Below the pieces are notes generated by a model. That model was not told where the DNA came from, searched no databases, and was given only the letters and a program-made list of their open reading frames with translations. A program made the position numbers and the translations under genes. From assembly GCA_012274445.1 (NCBI GenBank), contig JAAROD010000081.1:1602003-1666002 (forward strand): a stretch of 64,000 nt of DNA. Direction: 5' to 3'. Shown here piece by piece: positions 48,555 through 55,559 of this stretch (positions are counted from its first letter, which is position 1; every line of letters begins with the position of its first letter). This DNA is from Sclerotiophoma versabilis. Its lineage: Eukaryota; Ascomycota; Dothideomycetes; Pleosporales; Didymellaceae.

Positions 48555-49053
48555 TGTTGAAGTTGTACTTTCAAGCAAAGCTCGTAAGCACTATTCGTAT
48601 TGGTTCTCAGGGATGAGCGCTGGTACAGGAAGGTCCGTAAGGGTTGGGGTTATTGCCTAGTGAAACACCGTGGCAATAGAGGGTAACAATGAGTAGTATA
48701 GAGTAGACTATCTAGCTCGAGAGTTGGGGTCGAGATTCCAAAGACAAACTTGATTGACTAAGTTGAACACGAACCATAAGGGTTGTGTTCCTACTGACTA
48801 TATACTTGCTATGGGGTAATGCTCGTTGACGAGCGACTAGGGTCAGTCCAATGAAATACATAGCGTTGCTCGTTGACGAGCGATAACATACGATGCTCGT
48901 TGACGAGCAAGTCACGTGTGTCATGCTCGTTGACGAGCATGTCACGTGACCGTACAAAGGGAGATCCTTCCTGACTCCGCCCCTGGTTCATGGGTGAGGG
49001 CTGTGGTTGGCTACTTAATCACTGTGCCGCTTCGTCCGCACAGGATCGTAACA
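48555..49053 (-). repeat. 3' LTR of the intact element
   Basis: 499 bp, TG...CA ends (TGTTGAAGTTG...ATCGTAACA on plus). It is identical to 55054-55552. It holds four 14-bp palindromes and two CACGTG words in its U3. Short ORFs here are chance frames. Confidence 0.95.
48821..48948. promoter_or_regulatory. Cluster of four 14-bp palindromes and two CACGTG sites in the LTR U3
   Basis: GCTCGTTGACGAGC, with 6-bp arms GCTCGT/ACGAGC, occurs at 48821, 48868, 48895 and 48925, and again in the other LTR at 55320, 55367, 55394 and 55424. CACGTG lies at 48913-48918 and 48943-48948. Upstream of the TATA box in the element's sense, this looks like an enhancer array for a dimeric factor; bHLH or bZIP proteins are candidates for CACGTG. 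All four palindromes are also kept in the RIP-mutated LTR at 24,495. Confidence 0.6.
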
Positions 49054-49071
49054 CTATCCTCCTCCTCCTTT
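49054..49071 (-). other. Polypurine tract of the intact element
   Basis: On the minus strand AAAGGAGGAGGAGGATAG directly abuts the 3' LTR start TGTTAC. This is the expected primer for plus-strand DNA synthesis. Confidence 0.85.
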
Positions 49072-49155
49072 GGGTTTGTCCTCAAACCACGTGACTGGAA
49101 TCCGGGCTTACATAAAACCGAGCTTGTCCCCGCATCTGGTGACCGGTATGTCGAG

Positions 49156-49656
49156 ATGTCTTCTCACACCCGCAACCTTCGACTTGGTCTAGAAATTCGT
49201 CGAGCTAATACTCCCGCCGAAGTCCCCTGCAACCGTTGTTTCTTCGAAGGCCACGAGTGCTACATCATGCCGAACGCTACAAAGCGTCTGAAGTGTGCTG
49301 AGTGCACAAAGGCTGGGAAGCCTTGTGTCAACATGTCGTGGGAGTCGCTGGATCGTACTCGCGAAGAGTATGAAAAGAAGGTGGAAGAAGATGAAACCTT
49401 GTTGGCAACCGTTATTGCGCGGTTGTTGCGAAATAAGAAGATTCTGAAACAAGCTGAGAATCGCGCGCGGCAAAAGGCGCTGTGTATGGCGAATGAAATG
49501 GCCGAATCGGGAGAACTGGATTTTGCCGAGGAGATGGATTGTCCGGCGGCGTCGATAGGCATGTGTGCCTCGCCTGCGACCTGGGCTGCTCTCGGGCTTA
49601 TCGAGGAGTCTGTTGCGAACCATGGTACTTCTGTACCAATTGGTGGCAGTTCGTGA
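49156..49656 (+). CDS. Antisense ORF of the intact element: small protein with a Zn2Cys6-pattern cysteine cluster
   Basis: The ORF is 166 codons from the ATG at 49,156; the frame is open upstream to 48,946 but has only a GTG there. Six cysteines follow C-X2-C-X6-C-X11-C-X2-C-X6-C (from CNRCFFEGHEC to CTKAGKPC), the spacing of the fungal Zn2Cys6 binuclear DNA-binding domain. The usual basic residues between cysteines 2 and 3 are missing, so DNA binding is uncertain. Next comes a charged, probably coiled-coil helix (DRTREEYEKKVEEDE..., ARLLRNKKILKQAENRARQK), which also fits a dimerising Zn2Cys6 protein. It lies opposite to gag-pol, between pol and the 3' LTR, and overlaps the last 59 bp of pol tail to tail. 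The 3' LTR is upstream and could drive it. Alternative view: a non-functional open frame; the cysteine pattern and helix argue against that. Confidence 0.6.
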   Translation: MSSHTRNLRLGLEIRRANTPAEVPCNRCFFEGHECYIMPNATKRLKCAECTKAGKPCVNMSWESLDRTREEYEKKVEEDETLLATVIARLLRNKKILKQAENRARQKALCMANEMAESGELDFAEEMDCPAASIGMCASPATWAALGLIEESVANHGTSVPIGGSS

Positions 49657-52600
49657 GGTGCGTTGGAGGTTCCCATGTGTTTTCTGATTCCGGGTAACCT
49701 AACCATTTGACTAGGTATCGAATACCCTTCTTGGTTCTCCGATGTGTTACTATTTTTTCGACTTCCCATTCATCGTTGCCGTCGGCTTGGTAGTGGAAGT
49801 CTTTCTGGATTGGCGTTCTTGGGTCGGCAGGTTCCAACAGCGAGATGTGGAACACTGGATGGATCTTTGCATCCTTGGGTAGCTCAAGTCGATAGTTGAC
49901 TGGGCTGATTTGCTTAGAAATGAAAAATGGTCCGACCTTGACCTTGTCCAGCTTTTTCGTTGCTCTTCGTGTTCTGAGATTTTTTGTGAGGAGATAGACT
50001 TTATCCCCCTCCTTTAGCTGAGGTGCTATTTTTCGTTTCTGATTGACATATGAAATGGCTCGTCCCTGAGCTCGTGCGATGTTTTCGAGTGATTTCCGGT
50101 GTACTTCCTTCAGTCTAACTGCTGAGGCTATTGCTGATTCCGTCTGAATAGGGCAATCGTGAGATCGAGTAAAGAGATTTGGGTGTCTCCCGTGGTTCGC
50201 GAAGAACGGCGTCGTGCCCGTTGCTTCCGATAACTTGTTGTTGTATGCAATCTGTGCCATGGGTAATAGCGAAACCCAGTTGTCTTGTTCCTGGTTGCTG
50301 TAGATCCGAAGGTATGTTTCCATGGTCTGATTCGTTCTTTCTGTCTGTCCATCCGTCTGCGGATGATAGGCTGTAGATAGCTTTTTCTTGGTACCCAATG
50401 CGGCAAGCATCGTGGTCCAATAGTTTGACGTGAAAAGCTTATCTCTGTCGCTGATGATTGACTCGGGCATTCCGTGGTAGCGAATGATCCGATCGATGAA
50501 TACCGTAGCTAGCTGTTGCGCAGTGTAGCTGTGTCTGAATGGTATCATTTCAGCGTACTTGGTGAATCTATCTACTACGACGAAGATTGAGTCGTAGGTG
50601 TATCCTGTGACAGGGTCCTTGGAGGGTGGTAGCTGTGTGACGAAATCCATTGTGATGTTCGTCCATGGTGCCGTTGGTGGTTCCATTGCTTGTGCTTCCC
50701 CATACTTGGCGTGTGTGCTATGTTTGTTCTGTTGGCACTGCACGCAGTTCCTGATGAACTTGGTGACCTTGTCCTTCATGTTGGAAAACTCATAGTGTCG
50801 CTTGATGAGTTCCATGGTGCGAGTAATACCAGGGTGTCCGTGTAGCGCATCGTCATGATGTCTTGAGATAACTTCCTCCTGAAGTTCTTCTGGTACTTGC
50901 TCCGGGATGCGTTGTTCCTGCTGAACTTGCATCACTAAATTGAGCTGCTGAGATGGTCCCAATGTCCCGTCCTTGTTAACCCCGAGAATGGCGAACTTGT
51001 TGATTGTTTTTTCGCCTGCGAGATCGTGGCGTCGGCTGAGCGCGTCTGCTCTACCGTTTTCTTTTCCTGGCGTATACAGGATCTTGAACTTGTACTGACC
51101 AAGCATTTCTGACCAGCGCACTTGTCGTCGGTTCAGAACCTTAGTAGTGGTGAAGTGTACCAAGTTCTTGTGATCTGTGTAGATGGTGAGTTCTGAGCAG
51201 CTTTCTGCGTATACTCTCCAATGCTGTAGTGCATCGACAATGGCCATGAGCTCTTTGTCGTGTACGTCATATCGTTCTTCCGGTGCCGTGAACTTCCTTG
51301 AGTGGTAGGCAATCGGGTGCCATTGACCGTCTCGTTCTTGAGTAATGCATGCTCCTAATGCTAAATCCGAGGCATCCGTTTCAAGGCGTGCGGGTTCGCC
51401 GCTCCTGAATGCGATTAGTGTGGGGGGCTCTACGCATGCTTGCTTGAGCGCTTGGAAAGCGTCCTCTTGCGCTTGTTCCCACTTGAAGGGTGTATCCTTC
51501 CGCGTAAGTCTCGTGAGCGGTAAGGCCTTCATGGAGTAGTCCTTGATAAAGCGTCGGTTGAAGTTGACGAACCCAAGGAATTCTTGAATTCCCTTGACTG
51601 TAGTGGGTGTCGGCCAATCCTTTACAACCTGGATTTTCTTTTCGCTCATCTTGACTCCATATCTTCCTACGACATAGCCAAGGAACTCCACTTCTTCCTT
51701 GTGCCATTCGCACTTTTCTGGCTTTAGCCTAAGGTCTGCGGTTGCTAAGCATTCTAACACTTGTCGCACATGGACCTTGTGTTCTTCTAGTGTCTTGCTG
51801 TACACTAGGATGTCATCGAGATATGCTACCACTGTGATGTCCAGGTGTGCTCGCAGCACATTGTTGATTAGTGCCTGACATACTGCTGGTGCATTGGTTA
51901 GCCCAAATGGCATGACCGTATACTCGTAGTGACCATAACGGGTTCTAAACGCCGTCTTCCATTCTTCGCCTTTCTTCATGCGTATGAGGTTGTACGCTCC
52001 GCGTAAGTCGAGTGCGGTGAAGAACTTCGCTCCTGATAGCCGGTCCTGTAACTCGGATATGTTGGGTAGCGGATAACGATTCTTGATGGTGATATCGTTC
52101 AACTTCCGGTAGTCGACGCAAAGCCTCAGCTTGCCGTCTTTCTTTGGTACGAATAGAATGGGGAATCCCGCCGGGGATTCGGATTTCCTAATGAATCCTT
52201 TCGCGAGGTTCTCCTTGATGTACTCGCGTAGTATCTCGAGCTCCTTCTCGGATAACTGGTATATGGGCCCGAAGGGTGGTTCTTTCCCTTCCTCGAGTTT
52301 AATCTCACAATCCCAAGGTTGATGCTTGGGTAGCGCTTTTGCGGATAACTCTTCTTCAAACATCCAGGCGTACTGTCTATACACATCTGGTATGCCAGGA
52401 GGTGCACTCTTGTTCTCCTTAACCGTCGTGGAGGGGCTTTCTTTGTCCACACGGTCGACCGCTCTATCTTGGCGCGTCTTATGTGTCGAAGAGACGTTGT
52501 TAATCTCCTTCTCATCCACCAGTCGCGGCGCGCGCTGCGTGGGCTTCGATGCATTGGTGCCGCATTTGCATCGTCTCAACGAAAGTCTTTCCCATGTCCA

Positions 52601-52990
52601 GTCTATCTCTGGATTGTGCTTCCGTAACCAGGGAAGTCCTAGTATGACGTCGTGCGTGGCCTTTGCGAAGACGTCTAGGGTTAGTTCCTCGTGGTGTCCC
52701 TGTATCTCTAGAGGGGCCGCTATCACTTCGTACATGATATACGGCTCTTCCGGCATTGATTCTCCGTTGGCTACTCGGAGCGAATAGGCGTGTTCCTTTG
52801 TGCGTGGTACGAGACCTGCTCGGTACATTGCTGTCTGGGATATGTAGTTCGCCTGTGCTCCCGAGTCCAAGAGTGCCGATAATACTACTCCATTTAACTT
52901 GATGGGCAGTCTGATGAGCGAGCCGTCCCCGATAGCGTTAAGGGATCGCTCGGCGGAGCACTCTTTTGGCGCTTGCCTAAAAAAGTCTCC
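49598..52990 (-). CDS. pol: Pol of the intact element (protease, RT, RNase H, integrase, chromodomain), made by -1 frameshift
   Basis: The frame opens after TGA at 52993-52991 and ends at 49598. Without a frameshift there is no suitable ATG near its start, so it is best read as the Pol part of Gag-Pol. Order: aspartic protease with LLDSGAQANYI near 52,860; reverse transcriptase with VPKKDGKLRLCVDYRKLND and active site YLDD at 51,823-51,812; RNase H (ETDASDLALGA, IYTDHKN, RADALSRR); integrase with a His/Cys zinc module (HGHPG ... CVQCQ), catalytic residues in TMDFV, IISDRDKLF and TDGQTERTNQ; GPY-like region; and a C-terminal chromodomain (EWEVEKIV ... YLVKWLGYPESENTWEPP, ~49,778-49,640). Chromodomains direct chromovirus integration to histone-marked heterochromatin, which fits insertion inside a repeat block. 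All catalytic residues I can check are intact. Confidence 0.93.
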   Translation of the reverse strand, partial: GDFFRQAPKECSAERSLNAIGDGSLIRLPIKLNGVVLSALLDSGAQANYISQTAMYRAGLVPRTKEHAYSLRVANGESMPEEPYIMYEVIAAPLEIQGHHEELTLDVFAKATHDVILGLPWLRKHNPEIDWTWERLSLRRCKCGTNASKPTQRAPRLVDEKEINNVSSTHKTRQDRAVDRVDKESPSTTVKENKSAPPGIPDVYRQYAWMFEEELSAKALPKHQPWDCEIKLEEGKEPPFGPIYQLSEKELEILREYIKENLAKGFIRKSESPAGFPILFVPKKDGKLRLCVDYRKLNDITIKNRYPLPNISELQDRLSGAKFFTALDLRGAYNLIRMKKGEEWKTAFRTRYGHYEYTVMPFGLTNAPAVCQALINNVLRAHLDITVVAYLDDILVYSKTLEEHKVHVRQVLECLATADLRLKPEKCEWHKEEVEFLGYVVGRYGVKMSEKKIQVVKDWPTPTTVKGIQEFLGFVNFNRRFIKDYSMKALPLTRLTRKDTPFKWEQAQEDAFQALKQACVEPPTLIAFRSGEPARLETDASDLALGACITQERDGQWHPIAYHSRKFTAPEERYDVHDKELMAIVDALQHWRVYAESCSELTIYTDHKNLVHFTTTKVLNRRQVRWSEMLGQYKFKILYTPGKENGRADALSRRHDLAGEKTINKFAILGVNKDGTLGPSQQLNLVMQVQQEQRIPEQVPEELQEEVISRHHDDALHGHPGITRTMELIKRHYEFSNMKDKVTKFIRNCVQCQQNKHSTHAKYGEAQAMEPPTAPWTNITMDFVTQLPPSKDPVTGYTYDSIFVVVDRFTKYAEMIPFRHSYTAQQLATVFIDRIIRYHGMPESIISDRDKLFTSNYWTTMLAALGTKKKLSTAYHPQTDGQTERTNQTMETYLRIYSNQEQDNWVSLLPMAQIAYNNKLSEATGTTPFFANHGRHPNLFTRSHDCPIQTESAIASAVRLKEVHRKSLENIARAQGRAISYVNQKRKIAPQLKEGDKVYLLTKNLRTRRATKKLDKVKVGPFFISKQISPVNYRLELPKDAKIHPVFHISLLEPADPRTPIQKDFHYQADGNDEWEVEKIVTHRRTKKGIRYLVKWLGYPESENTWEPPTHLTNCHQLVQKYHGSQQTPR

Positions 52991-55035
52991 TCATCACCGA
53001 ATCCATGGATGATCTTGCTACCTTCGTGCAGCTTGCAGTTTGGGTTGAGGCAACGCTGCCAATGTAGATTGTAGCAGGAGCCGTTAATAACCAATTGCAT
53101 GCATACGATTGCTTGATGATCATCTGTGCCCGGGAAATGTAGCTCGGAACGCTTGTCCCAGAGGTGCATCTCGCACATGTCGTTCTTGCAATCGTACCAT
53201 TGTCTCCTGCATGTGGTGCTAGGAGTCGGGAACCATCCCTTTCCTAGTTTTTCTGATTCATGTATGCGACAGGCGTTGTATACGCACGCTGTCCATGATA
53301 GTTTTCCATGATTTGGATTCCGGTGGTCCAAGGCGTACTCTGGTCGTGGGTTCAGAAGCAACGCTGGCTTCCTGTCGAAGTCAGGCTCGTTCCTGCTTCG
53401 GTCGTTTTTCACTTGTCGCTCGAGCTCCCGTTGTGTGGCGTGGTTGCCAGCACTGAGTTTGTCGAAATCGTGTTTCCACCAATCCTGTTGGGATTTACTT
53501 AGGTTGTTGACCTGTCGTTGCCCCGCGCGAGTTTGAAGTGCCATCTGTTGTAGTCTCTTGTCGATACTTTTGGTAATCCGATCACAGTTTTCTTGAAAGG
53601 TAGCGTTGCTGTCTCGGAATTCTTGACGTGCTAATTCCGCTTCTGTACGTTCGTTGAATTCACGCATGTCTGTGTCGTACCAACTTTCTTCGGTGTCGGA
53701 GGCGTAGATAATGCCTCCATCCGCTTCTTGTCTGGCAGTGTCGCGTAGTCGCTGAGACATAGTGGGCTGCTTGTGCTTGCACACTTTTAGTCCTCGTTCG
53801 TATGCCTGTCCCATCTGTGTTGATGGTCGTCCCTTCAGGTCCTGTAGATGCTTCTGCTGTTCATCCACCTCTTGGTATGGTGTAGGTGCTCGGCTTCGGA
53901 CATTCCGTATGTCCTCATCGGATGGTGCGATATAATCGTCATCGGATCCGGTCTCGGGGTCTTCCATAAGACGTCCCATGTCGTCGGTGAGAACTTCCCA
54001 TTCATCACCGGCATCCGCGTCCTCGCGGGTGAGTACGTTGAGTTGTCGAACCACCTTGTTCTTGGATCGACAGTCCTTGGCATAGTGGCCTTGCTTGCCA
54101 CATCCGTAACAAGTCACACCGGACTTGTTCTTCCTATCACTACCCTTGTTTTTCTGATTCCATCGCGGTTCTGGTCCCTTGTTGATGTTGGACAGGTCCA
54201 TGGCCTCTGGTCCGTAGTAACCGCTGCTAGTGCTGTTGTGCACCCGGCGTCCAGTGTTTGGCTGGTAGCGATTTCCTCCGCGGGTTCCTCGGTTGAGGTT
54301 GTTGCGCCATGGATTGCGTGGGGGTGGGCGCGTAGTGTGGGATGCCGCTCGCGCACGTGGGTCCTCCCGCAGTTCCTGTTGTAGTTCATACAGCTTGACA
54401 TCAATGTCAATTGCCGTATTGACCAGGGAGTCAAAGTCGTCGGTAGACGCGGCGGTCCGCATCAGTTCCTCCTTGACTCGCGGTTTCAATCCTTGTCGGA
54501 ACATCGTTGTCAACGCGGTGTCGTCCCAGCCGGTGTACGTGGCTAGCTGCTGAAACTTGGCAGCATAGTCGGCGGCTGACGTGGTTTGCTTAATGCGTTG
54601 GATGTCGCGACGTGCGATGGTTGGTTCGTTGTGTACTCCAAATACTCGGCGTATCTGTTCCTTGAACAGGTCGAAGTCTTCGATCCATGCGTCGATGTCG
54701 GTGGACGTTCCTTCTCCATGGTAACGCTGGATAAAGGGTTTGATCCACGTGAACGCGCGGTCCTTCATGAACGTGGAGACAAGCGTCACACGTTTCTCCT
54801 CAGGGATGCGTTCTCCCTGGAACATGAAGAAGAGGTCGAACTTGATAAGCCAGTCTTCCAGTTTCTCACGAGTACCATCGAAGGTCTCGGGCTTAGCTAC
54901 TGGGTATACACTCGTGGACGTAGAGGCTGTCGTGTCTCCGTTCGATCCTTCGTCCATATCGAGGTCGTCGTCGACGCGGTTGCGTGACGCGTTGGAGTTG
55001 CTAGGGGTAGCACGGGATCCTGAGGTAGTACTCAT
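52894..55035 (-). CDS. gag: Gag of the intact element, with CCHC knuckle and an unusual Cys/His-rich C-terminal block
   Basis: 713 codons from the ATG at 55,035; an in-frame TGA lies five codons upstream, so the start is firm. Residues ~45-235 form a Retrotrans_gag-type capsid (PETFDGTREKLEDWLIKFDLF ... MFRQGLKPRVKEELMR). An Arg/Gly/Asn-rich stretch leads to a CCHC zinc knuckle, CYGCGKQGHYAKDC. A long acidic, charged region follows. Residues ~584-668 then carry three C-X4-C-X2-H motifs (CVYNACRIH, CKNDMCEMH, CLNPNCKLH) with more cysteines between them. This block precedes the frameshift site at codon 685-686, so it is in both Gag and Gag-Pol. I do not recognise it as a known family. Confidence 0.9.
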   Translation of the reverse strand: MSTTSGSRATPSNSNASRNRVDDDLDMDEGSNGDTTASTSTSVYPVAKPETFDGTREKLEDWLIKFDLFFMFQGERIPEEKRVTLVSTFMKDRAFTWIKPFIQRYHGEGTSTDIDAWIEDFDLFKEQIRRVFGVHNEPTIARRDIQRIKQTTSAADYAAKFQQLATYTGWDDTALTTMFRQGLKPRVKEELMRTAASTDDFDSLVNTAIDIDVKLYELQQELREDPRARAASHTTRPPPRNPWRNNLNRGTRGGNRYQPNTGRRVHNSTSSGYYGPEAMDLSNINKGPEPRWNQKNKGSDRKNKSGVTCYGCGKQGHYAKDCRSKNKVVRQLNVLTREDADAGDEWEVLTDDMGRLMEDPETGSDDDYIAPSDEDIRNVRSRAPTPYQEVDEQQKHLQDLKGRPSTQMGQAYERGLKVCKHKQPTMSQRLRDTARQEADGGIIYASDTEESWYDTDMREFNERTEAELARQEFRDSNATFQENCDRITKSIDKRLQQMALQTRAGQRQVNNLSKSQQDWWKHDFDKLSAGNHATQRELERQVKNDRSRNEPDFDRKPALLLNPRPEYALDHRNPNHGKLSWTACVYNACRIHESEKLGKGWFPTPSTTCRRQWYDCKNDMCEMHLWDKRSELHFPGTDDHQAIVCMQLVINGSCYNLHWQRCLNPNCKLHEGSKIIHGFGDEETFLGKRQKSAPPSDPLTLSGTARSSDCPSS
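52978..52984 (-). promoter_or_regulatory. Programmed -1 frameshift slippery heptamer T_TTT_TTA
   Basis: In the gag frame the codons read ACT TTT TTA, so the heptamer T TTT TTA is in the X_XXY_YYZ register needed for -1 slippage. The pol frame has a TGA 7 nt upstream and is open from here on, overlapping the gag end by 97 nt. A candidate stem GAGCGA/TCGCTC with added CCC/GGG pairing (52,951-52,916) lies ~26 nt downstream, farther than usual, so the stimulator is uncertain. Confidence 0.75.
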
Positions 55036-55043
55036 CTTTGGGG

Positions 55044-55051
55044 GTGTTCAA
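55044..55051 (-). other. Predicted self-priming primer-binding site
   Basis: On the minus strand TTGAACAC lies 2 nt after the 5' LTR end. It is perfectly complementary to GTGTTCAA, the predicted first 8 nt of the element's RNA (from 55,269, 34 nt after a TATATAG box). No TGG-type tRNA primer site is present. The 2-nt gap fits end trimming by integrase, as in Ty3-like elements. Confidence 0.55.
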
Positions 55052-55053
55052 AG

Positions 55054-55552
55054 TGTTGAAGTTGTACTTTCAAGCAAAGCTCGTAAGCACTATTCGTATT
55101 GGTTCTCAGGGATGAGCGCTGGTACAGGAAGGTCCGTAAGGGTTGGGGTTATTGCCTAGTGAAACACCGTGGCAATAGAGGGTAACAATGAGTAGTATAG
55201 AGTAGACTATCTAGCTCGAGAGTTGGGGTCGAGATTCCAAAGACAAACTTGATTGACTAAGTTGAACACGAACCATAAGGGTTGTGTTCCTACTGACTAT
55301 ATACTTGCTATGGGGTAATGCTCGTTGACGAGCGACTAGGGTCAGTCCAATGAAATACATAGCGTTGCTCGTTGACGAGCGATAACATACGATGCTCGTT
55401 GACGAGCAAGTCACGTGTGTCATGCTCGTTGACGAGCATGTCACGTGACCGTACAAAGGGAGATCCTTCCTGACTCCGCCCCTGGTTCATGGGTGAGGGC
55501 TGTGGTTGGCTACTTAATCACTGTGCCGCTTCGTCCGCACAGGATCGTAACA
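55054..55552 (-). repeat. 5' LTR of the intact element
   Basis: Identical to 48555-49053 with an offset of 6499. In the element's sense U3 is 55552-55270, with a TATA-like TATATAG at 55303-55297. The predicted RNA start is at 55269, 34 nt downstream; R-U5 runs from there to 55054. Confidence 0.95.
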
Positions 55553-55557
55553 CCTAG
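55553..55557. other. Target-site duplication CCTAG, right copy
   Basis: Identical to 48550-48554 and directly after the LTR end. Confidence 0.95.
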
Positions 55558-55559
55558 TT

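Larger units (their letters stand above)
48555..55552 (-). mobile_element. Intact Gypsy chromovirus-type LTR retrotransposon (6998 bp)
   Basis: Two LTRs of 499 bp are identical by eye along their whole length, and a perfect 5-bp target duplication CCTAG flanks the element. In the minus-strand sense the order is: 5' LTR, predicted self-priming primer site, gag (713 codons), -1 frameshift site, pol (protease, RT, RNase H, integrase, chromodomain), antisense ORF, polypurine tract, 3' LTR. No internal stop or frameshift mutation is seen, and base composition is normal, in sharp contrast to the RIP-mutated D around it. It therefore inserted recently, after D was mutated. It looks autonomous; mobility is inference. 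Confidence 0.95.

Noticed and set aside
48821..48938. Four spaced palindromic repeats resembling a tiny CRISPR array
   Set aside because: Repeats are 14 bp, spacing is irregular, they sit in both LTRs of a eukaryotic retrotransposon, and no cas genes are expected in a fungus.
48712..48957. 81-codon ORF in each LTR, present twice as an identical copy (also 55211-55456)
   Set aside because: Identity only reflects identical LTRs. The frame runs through the U3 palindromes and TATA region and has no protein-like features.
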